Below, in pieces: positions 1 to 8,659 of a stretch of DNA of 64,000 nucleotides. The notes under the pieces were generated by a model. It was given only the letters and a program-made list of their open reading frames with translations, searched no databases and had not been told where the DNA came from. This DNA is from Nocardiopsis sp. CNT312 (GTDB lineage Bacteria > Actinomycetota > Actinomycetes > Streptosporangiales > Streptosporangiaceae): positions 187-64,186 of the forward strand of contig NZ_AZXF01000017.1 in the NCBI RefSeq assembly GCF_000515115.1. The letters run 5' to 3'. Numbering within the stretch: the first letter of the stretch is position 1; each line of letters opens with the position of its first letter. The position numbers and the translations under genes were made by a program.

Positions 1-512
1 GTCCGCCTGCGCGTCCCGCGACGGTACTCACCCCCTTGCGTTTCAGACGCTTGGGGAACTCCCTCTCGCCCCGGCCCTTCCAGGACACGGCTGTGTCGGG
101 ACGCGCCATCCCACGTTCCACACGAGAGCAGCAGATCAAGATCGCGCCACCTCTGCGCCGGACACCGCCTGGCCAATACTCGGGCGCCCGCCAGACTGGT
201 CCCGGGTTGAGCTTAAAGGCCCGGTTTCGATGTCACTTCATACCTAACGACGCTTACGCGGTGAACCCTTCACGGGGCTTTCGATGCAACGCCTTCTTGA
301 TCCCCACCTGACGCCTCTTGGGCGTCTTTTCCCTCCCGCTCACCACGACAGTCTTCAGCTAACGCAGCGGAGGGCGGTTTGAAGCCTCCTCCCGAAAAGC
401 GGCTCCGAAGGGCCAAAATCCTTCATCTCCCGTGCAGCACCACGCTCGACCGGCCGCTACCACCGCCGATCTCCCGCATTCGTGGCACACAAGCCCCTGG
501 TAGATGGGGTAG
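1..512. other. Unassigned left edge next to the IS cluster
   Basis: I find no convincing gene here. A 91-codon plus-strand reading frame (36-311) has no recognisable domain and ends at a small terminator-like hairpin. On the minus strand an open stretch beginning near 113 and running off the window edge reads MARPDTAVSWKGRGEREF and onward; it could be the start of a gene lying outside the window, but I do not recognise it. The stretch from 330 to 512 shows no coding signal on either strand. Confidence 0.3.
310..330 (+). terminator. Small rho-independent terminator-like hairpin
   Basis: GACGCC (310-315) pairs with GGCGTC (321-326) across a 5-nt loop, followed by TTTT. It lies just after a short open frame of doubtful reality. 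Confidence 0.4.
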
Positions 513-685
513 CCTCGATCTTTCACGAGGGGCCGTCAGCAAGCTGAGGGCCCCTTGTTGGTTCTGATACCGGACGTTTTCCGCTTCCGGGCATGGCAGG
601 TACCCGTTCGTCGCGTCGGGTCTCGCGCGGGGTCCACCACTCCCGGCAGGGCTCCAGAGTCGTCACGGGCAGTCGGACGAAGGAC

Positions 686-2054
686 TCAGATCGGGTCGGG
701 AAGGACACGCAACCGCCCGAGCGCGTCGGTGATCAGCCCTGACCAGGGCCAATGGGAGCTGAACCGCAGCAGGTGCCTGCGGCCGGTGGACACCAGCCGG
801 GCTGTGGTGGCCAGTAGCCGGAAGCGGAGCCTCTTGGGCTCCCAGCGCCGCTGCGGCCCGCCCAGGGCCAACAGCTGCATCCACGCCACCAGGTCCATCG
901 TCAGCAGCACCAGTTCCATCCAGATACGGTTGGCGGCAAAACCGTGCAGCGGCAGGTTGCGCAGGCCGGTGTCCTTCGCGCAGCGGATCCGGTCCTCGGC
1001 CCGGGCCCGACGGCGGTGACGCAACTCCAGGTCGGCGAGCTGCCCGGCCGGGGTGTTGGTCGCAAAAGCGGTGAGGCGGTTGCCGTCGTGGTCGGTGATG
1101 CGCAGCTGCGCTCCGGGGTGGGGACGCTCCTTGCGCACGATCAGCCGCATCCCCTTGGGCCAGCCGGTCAGGTCGGTCATGCCGGTGATCTCCGCGAGGA
1201 AGGCCCCCTCGCGCACCTGCCCGTCGGCGTCGTAGGCCGGGGTCCACGCGTGGACGGGGACGCGGGTGATGGCGGTGTGGATGTCGTCGGTGATGGTCAT
1301 GCCCACCGAGTAGGACAGCCACCGGCCCCGCCGGGTGAGCCAGTCGAGGAAGGCGTGGGTGCCGCCCGCGGTGTCGGTGCGCACCAAGGTCTTGCGGCCC
1401 CGCCGGTGGGCGCGGGGCAGTTGGGCCAGGGACTCTTTGACCACCTGGATGTGGTCGGCGGCGGTGTTGGATCCGGCGTTGCCGGGGCGCAGCAGGACGG
1501 CCAGCGGCTCACCTGTCCCTTCTTCTCCGTGGTCGAGGAGGGCCGGCAGCGGGTGGTAGCCGAAGGTCTTCTTCCAGGTGGGGGTTGCGTTCTCCTTCTC
1601 GGAATGGGAGATGACGATGGTGGCGTCCAGATCGATGGTCACCTGCCCTTGGTCGGTGGGCGGTGCGTTCTGTCCCGCCAGGGCCCGCACACGATGGCGG
1701 GTGTGGGCTCGGGCGGTGCGGATCGCCGCGACGGCTTTGTCGGGTTCGGTGGCCAGGGCGGTGATCATGCGGGAGACGGTGGGGGTCGGAGGCCACGGGC
1801 CCGTAGAGGGCGGGCTCGGAGCGCAGCGCAGCGATGTCGGCCAGGCAGGTACCGCCCAGGGCCAGGGTCAGGGCCAGGTCGGTGCAGACCTTGTCGGGCT
1901 GGTGGAGGGCGCGGGGGTTGCGCCAGCGGGCCAGGGCGGTGGCCAGGCCGGTTTTGCGGGCGGTTTCGATGAGCAGGATGGCTCCCGCGTGAGAGGTGGT
2001 GCCCGTGCCGTCGTTGGTGGCATGCACGCTGGGGTAGGGGCCGGTAGTCTTCAC
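686..2054 (-). pseudogene. IS1380-family transposase, frameshifted
   Basis: This is a DDE transposase of the IS1380 family. The N-terminal part reads from 2054 (MKTTGPYPSV) to about 1785, and the C-terminal part continues in another frame to 686. The expected joint ASDPTVSRMI is restored by removing one base from the run of five G at 1781-1785. Candidate catalytic acidic residues are visible in TIDLDATIV, LVRTDTAGG and RARAEDRIR. The total of about 455 residues is normal for the family, so only the frameshift breaks the gene. It could be a true inactivating indel, a sequencing error in a homopolymer or, less likely, programmed frameshifting. Confidence 0.8.
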
Positions 2055-2056
2055 TT

Positions 2057-2128
2057 GAAAGGTGCTTCTGTTCTGTGTGGGTCAAAGGCTTCGAGAACCT
2101 TTATTGTCCCAGGCCAGAAGCACCTTTC
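2057..2128. repeat. 14-bp inverted repeat inside the IS1380-like element
   Basis: GAAAGGTGCTTCTG (2057-2070) is perfectly repeated in inverse orientation at 2115-2128, with a 44-nt loop. It sits just upstream of the transposase start and could occlude its ribosome-binding site or bind the transposase. That role is inferred only from position. Confidence 0.7.
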
Positions 2129-2274
2129 GTGTTGGTGGGGGCACCTCGCTCATACCCGACGTGAAAGCCCGAGGTTAACGACCAAGAAAACCTGCCCACT
2201 AGGGCGTGTGTGAGGTTGTGATCAATGTTCGCGTTCCGCTGCGGAATCAGGTCCGATCGCGGTAGAACGCCGGT

Positions 2275-2808
2275 GTGACACGCCGACAGCTCAACGACGA
2301 CCAGTGGGAACTCATCAGGCCGTACTTGCCGATCGGCGAGTACGGCCCCTACCCGGTCCGGCTGCGCGACCAGTTCGAGGGAGTCATCTGGCGCTTCCGG
2401 ACCGGCGCCCAGTGGCGGGAGATGCCGAAGGAGTTCGGCCCCTGGCCCACCGTCTACGGCCGCTTCCGCGCCTGGCGGGACGCCGGCGTGTTCACCGCTC
2501 TACTGGAAGGACTGATCGCCGAGGCCGCCCGGCAGGGCAAGGCGGACCTGTCGCTGGTCAGCGTGGACTCCACGACCGCCCGTGCGCACCACGACGCAGC
2601 CGGGATGCAGATGGCGCCCGAGGTCGTGGACGCCCTGGCCGAAGCCGTGCGGGAACAGGAGCAGGCCCGGAAAAAAGGGGCGGCCCAGGGGGAGGGAACG
2701 GACAAGACGACCAGGACGGCTCCGAACGGGAAGAGCGGCGGCGCCTCGGGCGCAGACGTAGAGCCCGCCTGGAACAGGCCCTGCTCGGCAGGTCCAGGGG
2801 CGGACTGA
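2275..2808 (+). CDS. IS5-family transposase, upstream frame (OrfA)
   Basis: The protein begins MTRRQLNDDQWELIRPYL, a typical start for IS5-family transposases, and contains the first catalytic aspartate in SVDSTTARAHHDA. The frame continues for 177 codons, but residues after about 135 are out-of-frame filler. A run AAAAAAGGGG at 2671-2680 follows the ARKK codons. A -1 shift there joins this frame to the catalytic C-terminal half, as in the known OrfAB fusion strategy of this group. Functional transposase therefore needs the frameshift product. Confidence 0.75.
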   Translation: MTRRQLNDDQWELIRPYLPIGEYGPYPVRLRDQFEGVIWRFRTGAQWREMPKEFGPWPTVYGRFRAWRDAGVFTALLEGLIAEAARQGKADLSLVSVDSTTARAHHDAAGMQMAPEVVDALAEAVREQEQARKKGAAQGEGTDKTTRTAPNGKSGGASGADVEPAWNRPCSAGPGAD

Positions 2809-3242
2809 CCTGCAAGGCCCACCTTGCGTCCGACCGCAGGTGCCGCCCGCTGTCGATCGTGGTCAGCGCCGAGCAGGCCGCCGACAGCCCGCGGTTCGTG
2901 CCCGTGCTGGAGAAGGTCCGTGTCCGGCTGCCCGCGGGCCGCCCCCGCACCCGGCCCGCCGCTGTGGCCGCGGACAAGGCGCACTCCTCCCGCGCCAACC
3001 GTGCCTACCTGCGCGGACGCGGTATCAAGGCCGTCGTCCCGGAGAAAAGGGACCAGGCGGCGAACCGGAAAAAGAAGGGCCGCCGGGGCGGTCGGCCCGT
3101 CGCCTGGGACACCGGCCTGTACAAGGACCGCAACACTGTCGAGCGCATGATCAACAAGCTGAAGGCCTGGCGGGGCATCGCCACCCGCTATGACAAGACC
3201 CCCAGAGCTACGACGCGGGCCTGCATCTGCGGGCTTCGATGA
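2671..3242 (+). pseudogene. IS5-family transposase, downstream frame (OrfB), 3' frameshifted
   Basis: Entered by a -1 shift at 2671-2680, this frame supplies LTCKAHLASDRRCRPLSIVV, the second aspartate in AADKAHSSRAN and the glutamate in DRNTVERMINKLK. After RIATRYDKT-like sequence (GIATRYDKTPR) the normal C-terminus appears in another frame as QSYDAGLHLRASMIWI, which ends at about 3276. One missing C in the run at 3199-3203 explains this. The copy is probably inactive unless the indel is a sequencing error. Confidence 0.65.
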
Positions 3243-3321
3243 TCTGGATCAACGATCTCACGCGGACAACCGGATGATCACAACCTCACACACGCCCTAG
3301 ACGGGCGGTACGGGGACGGGC

Positions 3322-4245
3322 TCAGCCCGTGGTGCCCGCCGGGGTGTCGAAGTAGTGGCTCTGGCCGAGGTCCTCGATGAGGTTGGGCTGGGCGGGCTTC
3401 CAGCCGAGGAGGTCCTGGGTCAGCGCGCTTGAGGACGGGTTGTCAGCCGAGACATGGGCACTCAGGAAGCCGAAGTGGTCCTCGGCCCGTGTCGAGGGGA
3501 TGCTGGCCGTCGGCAGGTCGAGTCGGCGGCCGATGGCCTCGGCGATGTCCCGGAAGGGGATCCCCTGGTCGTCGACGGCGTGCAGCCGCGCTCCGGCGGG
3601 TGCGGATTCCAGTGCCAGCCGGTACAGGCGTGCCGCGTCGAGCGTGTGCACGGCGGGCCAGCGGTTGGTGCCGTCACCGACGTAGGCGGCGACGCCCTTG
3701 GCCCGGGCGATGGAGATCAGGGCCGGGATGAAGCCGTGGCGGTCGAGCTTGCTGTGCACGGTCGGGGCGAGCCGGACGACGGACGACCGGATGCCGCGTT
3801 CCGCGAACCCGACCACGGCGTTCTCGGCGTCGATCCGCGGCCCCGCGTCGAGGGCATCCGCCTCGGTGGCGGCGCCTTCCAGGCCGGTGAAGGCCAGCAG
3901 CATGGTTCCCGACGTGCTCACCAGGGGCTTTCCGGTGCCTTCAAGTGCGTGCCCGAGCGTCTCGATGGCACGCAGATCCGCCGCGACCGCGCTGTCGAAG
4001 TCGCCGGCGAACATGGCGTCGTGTTTGAAGGCCAGGTGGATGACGCCGTCGGCCGAGGCCGCGGCCTCGGCGAGGCTGCCGGGGTCGTCGAGGTCGCCTC
4101 TGTGCGCCTGTGCGCCGACAGCCGTCAATGCGGCTGCGGACTCATCCGAGCGGGCCAGGCCGACGACGCGGTGCCCCGCGTCGAGAAGCTCGGGGACGAC
4201 GGCGGAACCGACGTGCCCGGAGGCTCCGGTAACGAATACGCGCAT
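3322..4245 (-). CDS. NAD(P)-dependent epimerase/dehydratase-family (extended SDR) protein
   Basis: This 307-aa cytosolic oxidoreductase begins MRVFVTGASGHVGSAVV, with the Rossmann motif TGASGHVG at residues 6-13. Length and layout fit extended or atypical SDRs that act on sugars or small carbonyl substrates; the substrate cannot be read from sequence. The start at 4245 follows GGGAAGG. The gene is divergent from a TetR regulator at 4380, and two strong inverted repeats lie between them, so repression by that regulator is likely. The 5' flank is resident DNA and the 3' end stops 22 bp from the IS5-like element, so the IS did not disrupt it. Confidence 0.85.
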   Translation of the reverse strand: MRVFVTGASGHVGSAVVPELLDAGHRVVGLARSDESAAALTAVGAQAHRGDLDDPGSLAEAAASADGVIHLAFKHDAMFAGDFDSAVAADLRAIETLGHALEGTGKPLVSTSGTMLLAFTGLEGAATEADALDAGPRIDAENAVVGFAERGIRSSVVRLAPTVHSKLDRHGFIPALISIARAKGVAAYVGDGTNRWPAVHTLDAARLYRLALESAPAGARLHAVDDQGIPFRDIAEAIGRRLDLPTASIPSTRAEDHFGFLSAHVSADNPSSSALTQDLLGWKPAQPNLIEDLGQSHYFDTPAGTTG

Positions 4246-4287
4246 GGTGCATGCCTTCCCGATGCGGGTCCCGCGAGGACGGGACCT

Positions 4288-4342
4288 TGATGTCAGTCAA
4301 TGACATCACTGTAGCACTGATGACAGTTCCTGTCGTCAGTGC
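4288..4342. promoter_or_regulatory. Pair of inverted-repeat operators between SDR and TetR genes
   Basis: The first site is TGATGTCA-N5-TGACATCA at 4288-4308, a perfect 8-bp palindrome. The second, at 4314-4342, has 13-bp arms with one mismatch (GCACTGATGACAG against CTGTCGTCAGTGC). They share the core TGAYGTCA/TGACATCA and fill the divergent intergenic region, as expected for TetR autoregulation and control of the neighbour. Confidence 0.75.
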
Positions 4343-4379
4343 AATGTCAGACCCTGCCATCGCCGTGTAGGGTCACAGC

Positions 4380-4979
4380 ATGAGCCGATGGAAACCCGAC
4401 GCCCGGGGCCGCCTGGAGAAAGCGGCACTGGAGCTCTACAACCACAAGGGCTTCGACGCCACCACGGTCGCGGAGATCGCCGACAGCGCCGGGCTCACCG
4501 AACGGACCTTCTACCGGCACTTCGCCGACAAACGGGAGGTCCTCTTCCCGGGCGGCAACCCCCTCGCCGAGACCCTCGCGGACGCCGCGGCCACCGCCCC
4601 CGCAGCGCTTTCGCCGCTCCAGGCGATCACCCATGCCCTGCACGAAGCCGCTCCCGGCTTCGAGGAACGCGCGGAGCTGGTACGGCAACGTCAGGCCGTC
4701 ATCACCGCCAACCCCGAACTCCAGGAACGCGAACTGGCCAAACTCGCCGCGATCGCTTCCGCTCTCACCCACGCGCTGTGCGCACGCGGCCTGGAGGCCA
4801 CCGCCGCCGCACTCGCGGCCGAAATCGGGATCGCCGTGTTCAAGGTCGCCTTCGAGCGCTGGGTCAACGACCCCGGCCGCCGCCACCTCGCTCAGCACAT
4901 TCGGGAGACCCTGGACGGCGCGAGGCGCCTCACCGGGCCCGACGACGCGGGACCCACAGCCCGGGAGAGCGCGCGATGA
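4380..4979 (+). CDS. TetR/AcrR-family transcriptional regulator
   Basis: This 199-aa protein has an N-terminal TetR DNA-binding domain (residues about 9-55). It contains the recognition segment TVAEIADSAGLTERTFYRHF, which is characteristic of the family. The C-terminal ligand-binding region is helical and Ala-rich with no assignable ligand. It is divergently transcribed from the SDR gene at 3322-4245 across the double operator 4288-4342, which suggests autoregulation and repression of that SDR. The Shine-Dalgarno sequence is weak (GTAGGGTCA upstream of ATG 4380). Confidence 0.9.
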   Translation: MSRWKPDARGRLEKAALELYNHKGFDATTVAEIADSAGLTERTFYRHFADKREVLFPGGNPLAETLADAAATAPAALSPLQAITHALHEAAPGFEERAELVRQRQAVITANPELQERELAKLAAIASALTHALCARGLEATAAALAAEIGIAVFKVAFERWVNDPGRRHLAQHIRETLDGARRLTGPDDAGPTARESAR

Positions 4980-5071
4980 ATGCGTCGGCCCCGGTGGCAC
5001 CGGGCCGGACACCGGCCATTCGCCGACACCCCTCGGAGCGGTGAGTCGGCGCAACACCGGAAACCGCACAG

Positions 5072-5135
5072 GAGCAACCCAGAGTTATCACTCTTAGTAA
5101 CTACAATCACTCAGAGTGAGCAATCTGGGTTGCTC
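5072..5135. repeat. Large inverted repeat between TetR gene and tyrosinase gene
   Basis: The 23-nt arms 5072-5094 and 5113-5135 match at 20 of 23 positions around an 18-nt loop. No T-run follows. It could be a terminator-like structure for the TetR gene, an operator for the tyrosinase gene 100 bp downstream, or a remnant of a small palindromic element. Confidence 0.7.
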
Positions 5136-5235
5136 TCCGCTCCCTGCCGAGAACCGTGGCCTCTCTGCGACGGCTCCGCGGGGGTGCGAGGGATGCGTGT
5201 GCCCAGGTCCCGACCACCATTCCCGGAGGAACCGC

Positions 5236-6768
5236 ATGAGCCTGTCCAGACGCTCCCTCCTACTGGCGGGCGCCGGCGCCCTCGCCGGCAGCGCCGGCCT
5301 CGGCGGCACCGCCGAGGCCGCGGCACCGGTTCGGCCTCGGCAGTGGCACCTGGGCCCTTCCGTGCGCCGGGACGTGGCCACGCTCTTCGACTCCGAGACC
5401 GGTGCCTGGCATCCGCACCTGTACTGGTACGCCAGGGCCGTGGGCTGGATGCAGCGGCAGGACCGCACACCGCGCCGGTACGACTCGTGGGTGTTCCAGT
5501 GGTACACCCACGGCAAACCCGGACCGCGCAGGGCCGGCGACCCGCCCGAGTGGGGGCAGTGCGCGCACGGCGACCGGTACTTCCTGCCCTGGCACCGCTG
5601 GTACCTCCACTACTTCGAGCGGATCGTCCGGCGCGTCATTGTGGAGGAACTGGGCCGGAGCGACCAGGCGGACTGGGCGCTCCCGTACTGGAACTACGCC
5701 CACCGGGAACCCGGCAGGGGCTCGGCGCAGTACCGCAGGATCCCGCTCCCCTTTCGGCAGCGGACCCTGCGCGGCCCCGGAGGAAGGTCGGAGGAGAACC
5801 CGCTCTACCTGCCCCCGCACGACTCCGGGGGCCGGTCCAGGGACGCCGAACCCCTCTCCCCAGCCCAGGTGGATCCGGGTGAGGCGATGGCACAGCAGCA
5901 CTTTCGCCCGCCCCGGGACGCCCCCGGTGCTCCCCTCGGGTTCTCCCGCATGTTCGAGCGGCAGCCGCACGACGCCGTGCACAGCGCGGTCGGCGGACTG
6001 ATGGGCCGGACCCCCACGGCCGCCGGGGACCCGTTGTTCTGGCTGCACCACTGCAACATCGACCGCCTGTGGGACGCTTGGCTGTCCGACCCCTCGCACA
6101 CCCTGCCCACCGGCTGGCGGTGGCCGACGGTACGGCCCGGCCACGGCCGCCGGGGGCCCGACGAGCCCTATCTGCTGCGTGACGCGGACGGGTCCAGGCG
6201 TGTTCTGCGCGGCGACCTGTTCGCGTTTCCCTCCGACGCCTCCACCTACGACTCGCTGACCGACGGCACGGGCACGGCCGGGGCGAGGTTCGCTCCGGCC
6301 GCGCTCCCGCCACGGCGGACGGACACGCCGGTCGCGGCCACGAAGGAGGAGACACGCCTGACCGCACGGACCACCGTCACCGCCGTGCCCACACCAGGCG
6401 GGACGGAGGTGCTCCACAGGGCCGCGGAAGGCGACCGCGGCGGCCGGGTCCTGCTCACCTTCGAGGGTGTGCAGGCCTCCCGGGGTCCCTGCCCGCCCTT
6501 CAGCGTCTTCCTCGGCGACGACCGGCAGGACACCGACCCGAGGGGTTTCGCCTTCGTGGGGTTGCTGACCTTCTTCGAGAACGTCGGAGGGGGGCCGCAC
6601 GGGGAAGGGCTGACGTTCAGCTTCGACGTGACCGAGAAGCTGCGGTGGCTGAGGGGTACCCCGGCCTGGTCCGGGGACGGGGTTCCGGTGCTCCGGGTGC
6701 TGGCCGACAGTCCGTCGGCGGCCGGCTCCGGCCCCCGGTTCGCACGCGCCACGTTCACACTGGTCTGA
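5236..6768 (+). CDS. Tat-exported tyrosinase-family copper oxidase
   Basis: This is a type 3 copper enzyme expected to oxidise phenols to quinones. The chosen start (ATG 5236, preceded by GGAGGAACC) gives 510 aa. It begins with a twin-arginine signal, LSRRSLLLAGAGALAG, followed by an Ala-rich cleavage region near residue 30. Copper-site histidines are visible in GAWHPHLYWYA, in CAHGDRYFLPWHRWYLHYFE (CuA), in HDAVHSAVGG and in PLFWLHHCNIDRLWDAW (CuB). About 160 extra residues follow CuB, as in polyphenol oxidases with a C-terminal shielding domain. No MelC1-type copper chaperone gene is adjacent, so maturation differs from the Streptomyces melC operon or uses a distant partner. Confidence 0.9.
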   Translation: MSLSRRSLLLAGAGALAGSAGLGGTAEAAAPVRPRQWHLGPSVRRDVATLFDSETGAWHPHLYWYARAVGWMQRQDRTPRRYDSWVFQWYTHGKPGPRRAGDPPEWGQCAHGDRYFLPWHRWYLHYFERIVRRVIVEELGRSDQADWALPYWNYAHREPGRGSAQYRRIPLPFRQRTLRGPGGRSEENPLYLPPHDSGGRSRDAEPLSPAQVDPGEAMAQQHFRPPRDAPGAPLGFSRMFERQPHDAVHSAVGGLMGRTPTAAGDPLFWLHHCNIDRLWDAWLSDPSHTLPTGWRWPTVRPGHGRRGPDEPYLLRDADGSRRVLRGDLFAFPSDASTYDSLTDGTGTAGARFAPAALPPRRTDTPVAATKEETRLTARTTVTAVPTPGGTEVLHRAAEGDRGGRVLLTFEGVQASRGPCPPFSVFLGDDRQDTDPRGFAFVGLLTFFENVGGGPHGEGLTFSFDVTEKLRWLRGTPAWSGDGVPVLRVLADSPSAAGSGPRFARATFTLV

Positions 6769-6780
6769 CCTTCGGCCCGG

Positions 6781-7350
6781 CCGCCAAGCGAGGCGCTACT
6801 CCCCCACCGACGCCTCCCGGGCAGCCTCCTGGGTGGGCGGCCCAGGAGGCGAGCGCGTCGGCGGCGGGGCCGTCCGAAGGTGCGGGGCCGCCGTTGGGGG
6901 ATGGCGTTCTCGCCGAGCAGGGGCCCGCACCGATCGGGGCCTCCTCGTACTGCGGGACGTCCACGCGGGAAAGGACGCCTCCGGGCCGCAGCACACCGTA
7001 GGACACCTCGTAGGCGGGCATGCGGCCGACCGCCTCCGGGGCCGCGCGCGAGCCCTGGCCGCCGGTCGGCTCCATGGCCTTGGCCAGGCCCTCCCCGCCC
7101 CGCTCGGGGACCACGTCGGTGGTGCCCCGCCCGATCCCCGAGGCCGGTACCGGCCTCGGGGCGGCCCATGAGGATGATCCGCTCGGCGCCCTTCCGCATG
7201 GCCTCGAGCACGGCCGAGAGCCCGGCGGCTCCGTCGCCGCCCGCGCTGACCGTCTTGCCCGGGGCGACCCGGGCCATGTGGACGGCGTGGCAGACGTCCG
7301 GCAGCGTCAGCGGCGACGGTAGCGGGTCAGAGGCGACGGAGACGGGCGCC
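6781..7350 (-). pseudogene. Decayed zinc-type alcohol dehydrogenase gene
   Basis: Minus-strand fragments match medium-chain dehydrogenases. ARVAPGKTVSAGGDGAAGLS and GAERIILMGR lie in one frame (about 7340-7150). GGEGLAKAMEPTGGQGSR and RPGGVLSRVDVPQYEEAPIG lie in another frame (about 7110-6900). The NAD-binding glycine pattern is degraded and the N-terminal catalytic domain and zinc ligands are absent. At least one frameshift near 7115-7150 and an N-terminal deletion make it non-functional. It lies between the tyrosinase and a TetR gene and may once have been that regulator's target. Confidence 0.7.
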
Positions 7351-7506
7351 TTGACGGGGCCGCCGTCGGCCTGGGGCACGCCGGACGGCCTCGGCCTGCT
7401 CGGACCCGGCGACGCCCGCACCCTGCCCGAAGGCCTGCGCCCCGGCACCGGCGGCTACCGCCGGATGGCCGAGCGGTTCCTCGACCGCGCGCTGCCGGTG
7501 CCGCGC

Positions 7507-8178
7507 TCACTCCGAGCCCGGCCGGTCAAGCCCTGCGGCGAGGGCGGCGAACATCTCCTCCACCCTCTCGTGCAGAACGGCCAGGGAAGGGGCGGCGCCG
7601 GTGTCCTCGGCCTGGTCCAGCCACCCCTCCACGATGACGCGCATCGCCGTCAGAGCCGTCGCCGCGCACAGATCGGGGTAGAGATCACCGGGCACGGCCC
7701 CGACGCGCTCGGCGACTGCCTCGGAGAGCACCTTCTCCTGGGCGGAGAACACGGCCAGCCGCTGGGGTGTGAGGGAGGGCGCCCGCACGATCAGCCGCAG
7801 AGCGCAGACCCGTTCCCGACCCAGGTCGGTGTCGGGCAGCACGGTCAGCACGGCCTGGCGCAGGGCGGTCAGAACCGATTCGGTCCGCGGTCGGTCCCGG
7901 AACCCGGCGATGAGCGACTCGGCACTGAATTCCAGGGGCGCGACGATCGCCTCCTCCTTGCCGGAGAAGTAGTTGAAGAAGGTGCGTGGGGCGATGTCGG
8001 CCTCGGTGGTGATCCGTTCGACGGTCACCTCCTCCACTCCGTGTCGCTCGACCAGCCGCAGCACCGCCTCCAGCAGCGCGGCGCGGGTGGCCGCCTTCTT
8101 GAGCTCCCGCCGTCCGGCACCTGCCAGAACCGCGGTGGCCGACCGTGCTGACCGAACCACAGTGACGCCCTCCCCCAC
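7507..8178 (-). CDS. TetR-family transcriptional regulator
   Basis: This protein of up to 223 aa has a classic TetR helix-turn-helix: VTVERITTEADIAPRTFFNY followed by FSGKEEAIVAP. The core domain begins around residue 24 (RRELKKAATRAALLEAV). The annotated start at 8178 may be up to 20 codons too long because no strong ribosome-binding site is visible. The gene lies between a decayed alcohol dehydrogenase and a decayed P450, so its original regulatory target may be gone. No ligand can be inferred. Confidence 0.85.
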   Translation of the reverse strand: MGEGVTVVRSARSATAVLAGAGRRELKKAATRAALLEAVLRLVERHGVEEVTVERITTEADIAPRTFFNYFSGKEEAIVAPLEFSAESLIAGFRDRPRTESVLTALRQAVLTVLPDTDLGRERVCALRLIVRAPSLTPQRLAVFSAQEKVLSEAVAERVGAVPGDLYPDLCAATALTAMRVIVEGWLDQAEDTGAAPSLAVLHERVEEMFAALAAGLDRPGSE

Positions 8179-8211
8179 GACCGACTTGTCGGCCAGACTA
8201 CGGGAGGGCCG

Positions 8212-8629
8212 TCAGGACCAGGTCTCGGGCAGGGAGCGCACTCCGAGGACAGGCCTCTCGTCGGGCAGCGGCACCTGTTCGGCCGGGACCGCCGGGCGCA
8301 GCCCGGACAGGCGGTTCAGCGGCTCGCCCAGCCCGGCCTTCATCTACGCCCGTGCCGAACGCTGGCCCAGGCACTGGTGGACGCCGTGGCCGAAGGCCGG
8401 GTGGGAGGCACGTGGCCGCCGCACGTCCAGCGGGCCGGCCCCCTCGAAAGCGGGCGGTCGCCTCGGGGCACACAGGGGGTGGGGCGGCGGTGCCGTTCCA
8501 CAGGTGCGCGGCCTCGATCACCGACTCGCTCACACCGGCGCCCTCGCACAGGACCGGGAGGCCCCGTGGGCGGGTGCCGACGTAGGCCCGCACGATGTCC
8601 CCCGCGAAGTGCCCCATCGCGCCCAGGAC
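8212..8629 (-). pseudogene. Decayed cytochrome P450 gene (C-terminal part)
   Basis: The heme-binding loop FGHGVHQCLGQRSARA is readable on the minus strand at about 8347-8395. It is followed by an in-frame TAG (8344-8346) where the family usually has glutamate, then MKAGLGEPLNRLSGLRPAVP and GVRSLPETW before the natural stop at 8212. An upstream piece (SESVIEAAHLWNGTAAPPP) in a different frame corresponds to the region before the heme loop. The N-terminal two thirds of the enzyme are missing. The motif style resembles actinobacterial CYP105-like enzymes. Confidence 0.8.
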
Positions 8630-8659
8630 GCTCAGCGCGACCAGCCGAACGGGGACGGG

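Larger units (their letters stand above)
513..2174 (-). mobile_element. IS1380-family-like insertion sequence
   Basis: Imperfect terminal inverted repeats are visible: cctcgatctttcacg at 513-527 matches the complement of cgtgaaagcccgagg at 2160-2174. The 1662-bp span is the usual size of IS1380-family elements. The interior holds a transposase in two frames on the minus strand. A perfect 14-bp inverted repeat (2057-2070 with 2115-2128) lies upstream of the transposase start. The flanking tetranucleotides (GTAG on the left, TTAA on the right) do not match, so no target duplication can be claimed. Confidence 0.75.
2199..3300 (+). mobile_element. IS5-family-like insertion sequence with perfect 26-bp ends
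   Basis: The sequence 2199-2224 is the exact reverse complement of 3275-3300. These 26-bp ends include CTAG at both borders, which may contain the duplicated target. The 1.1-kb span encloses a two-frame transposase of IS5/IS427-group type. It lies only 24 bp from the IS1380-like element, so this is a nested or adjacent insertion hot spot. The perfect ends suggest a recent insertion. Confidence 0.85.

Noticed and set aside
36-311. 91-codon open frame at the left edge
   Set aside because: It has no family match that I recognise and no good ribosome-binding site. Its end at a small hairpin is not enough to call a gene.
663-1972. Long open frames on the plus strand opposite the IS1380-like transposase
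   Set aside because: They are shadows of the minus-strand transposase caused by high third-position G+C.
7380-7506. Plus-strand fragment reading GLGLLGPGDARTLPEGLRPG near the TetR gene
   Set aside because: It resembles the tail of an unknown protein, but it is short and without support on either side, so I did not list it as a pseudogene.
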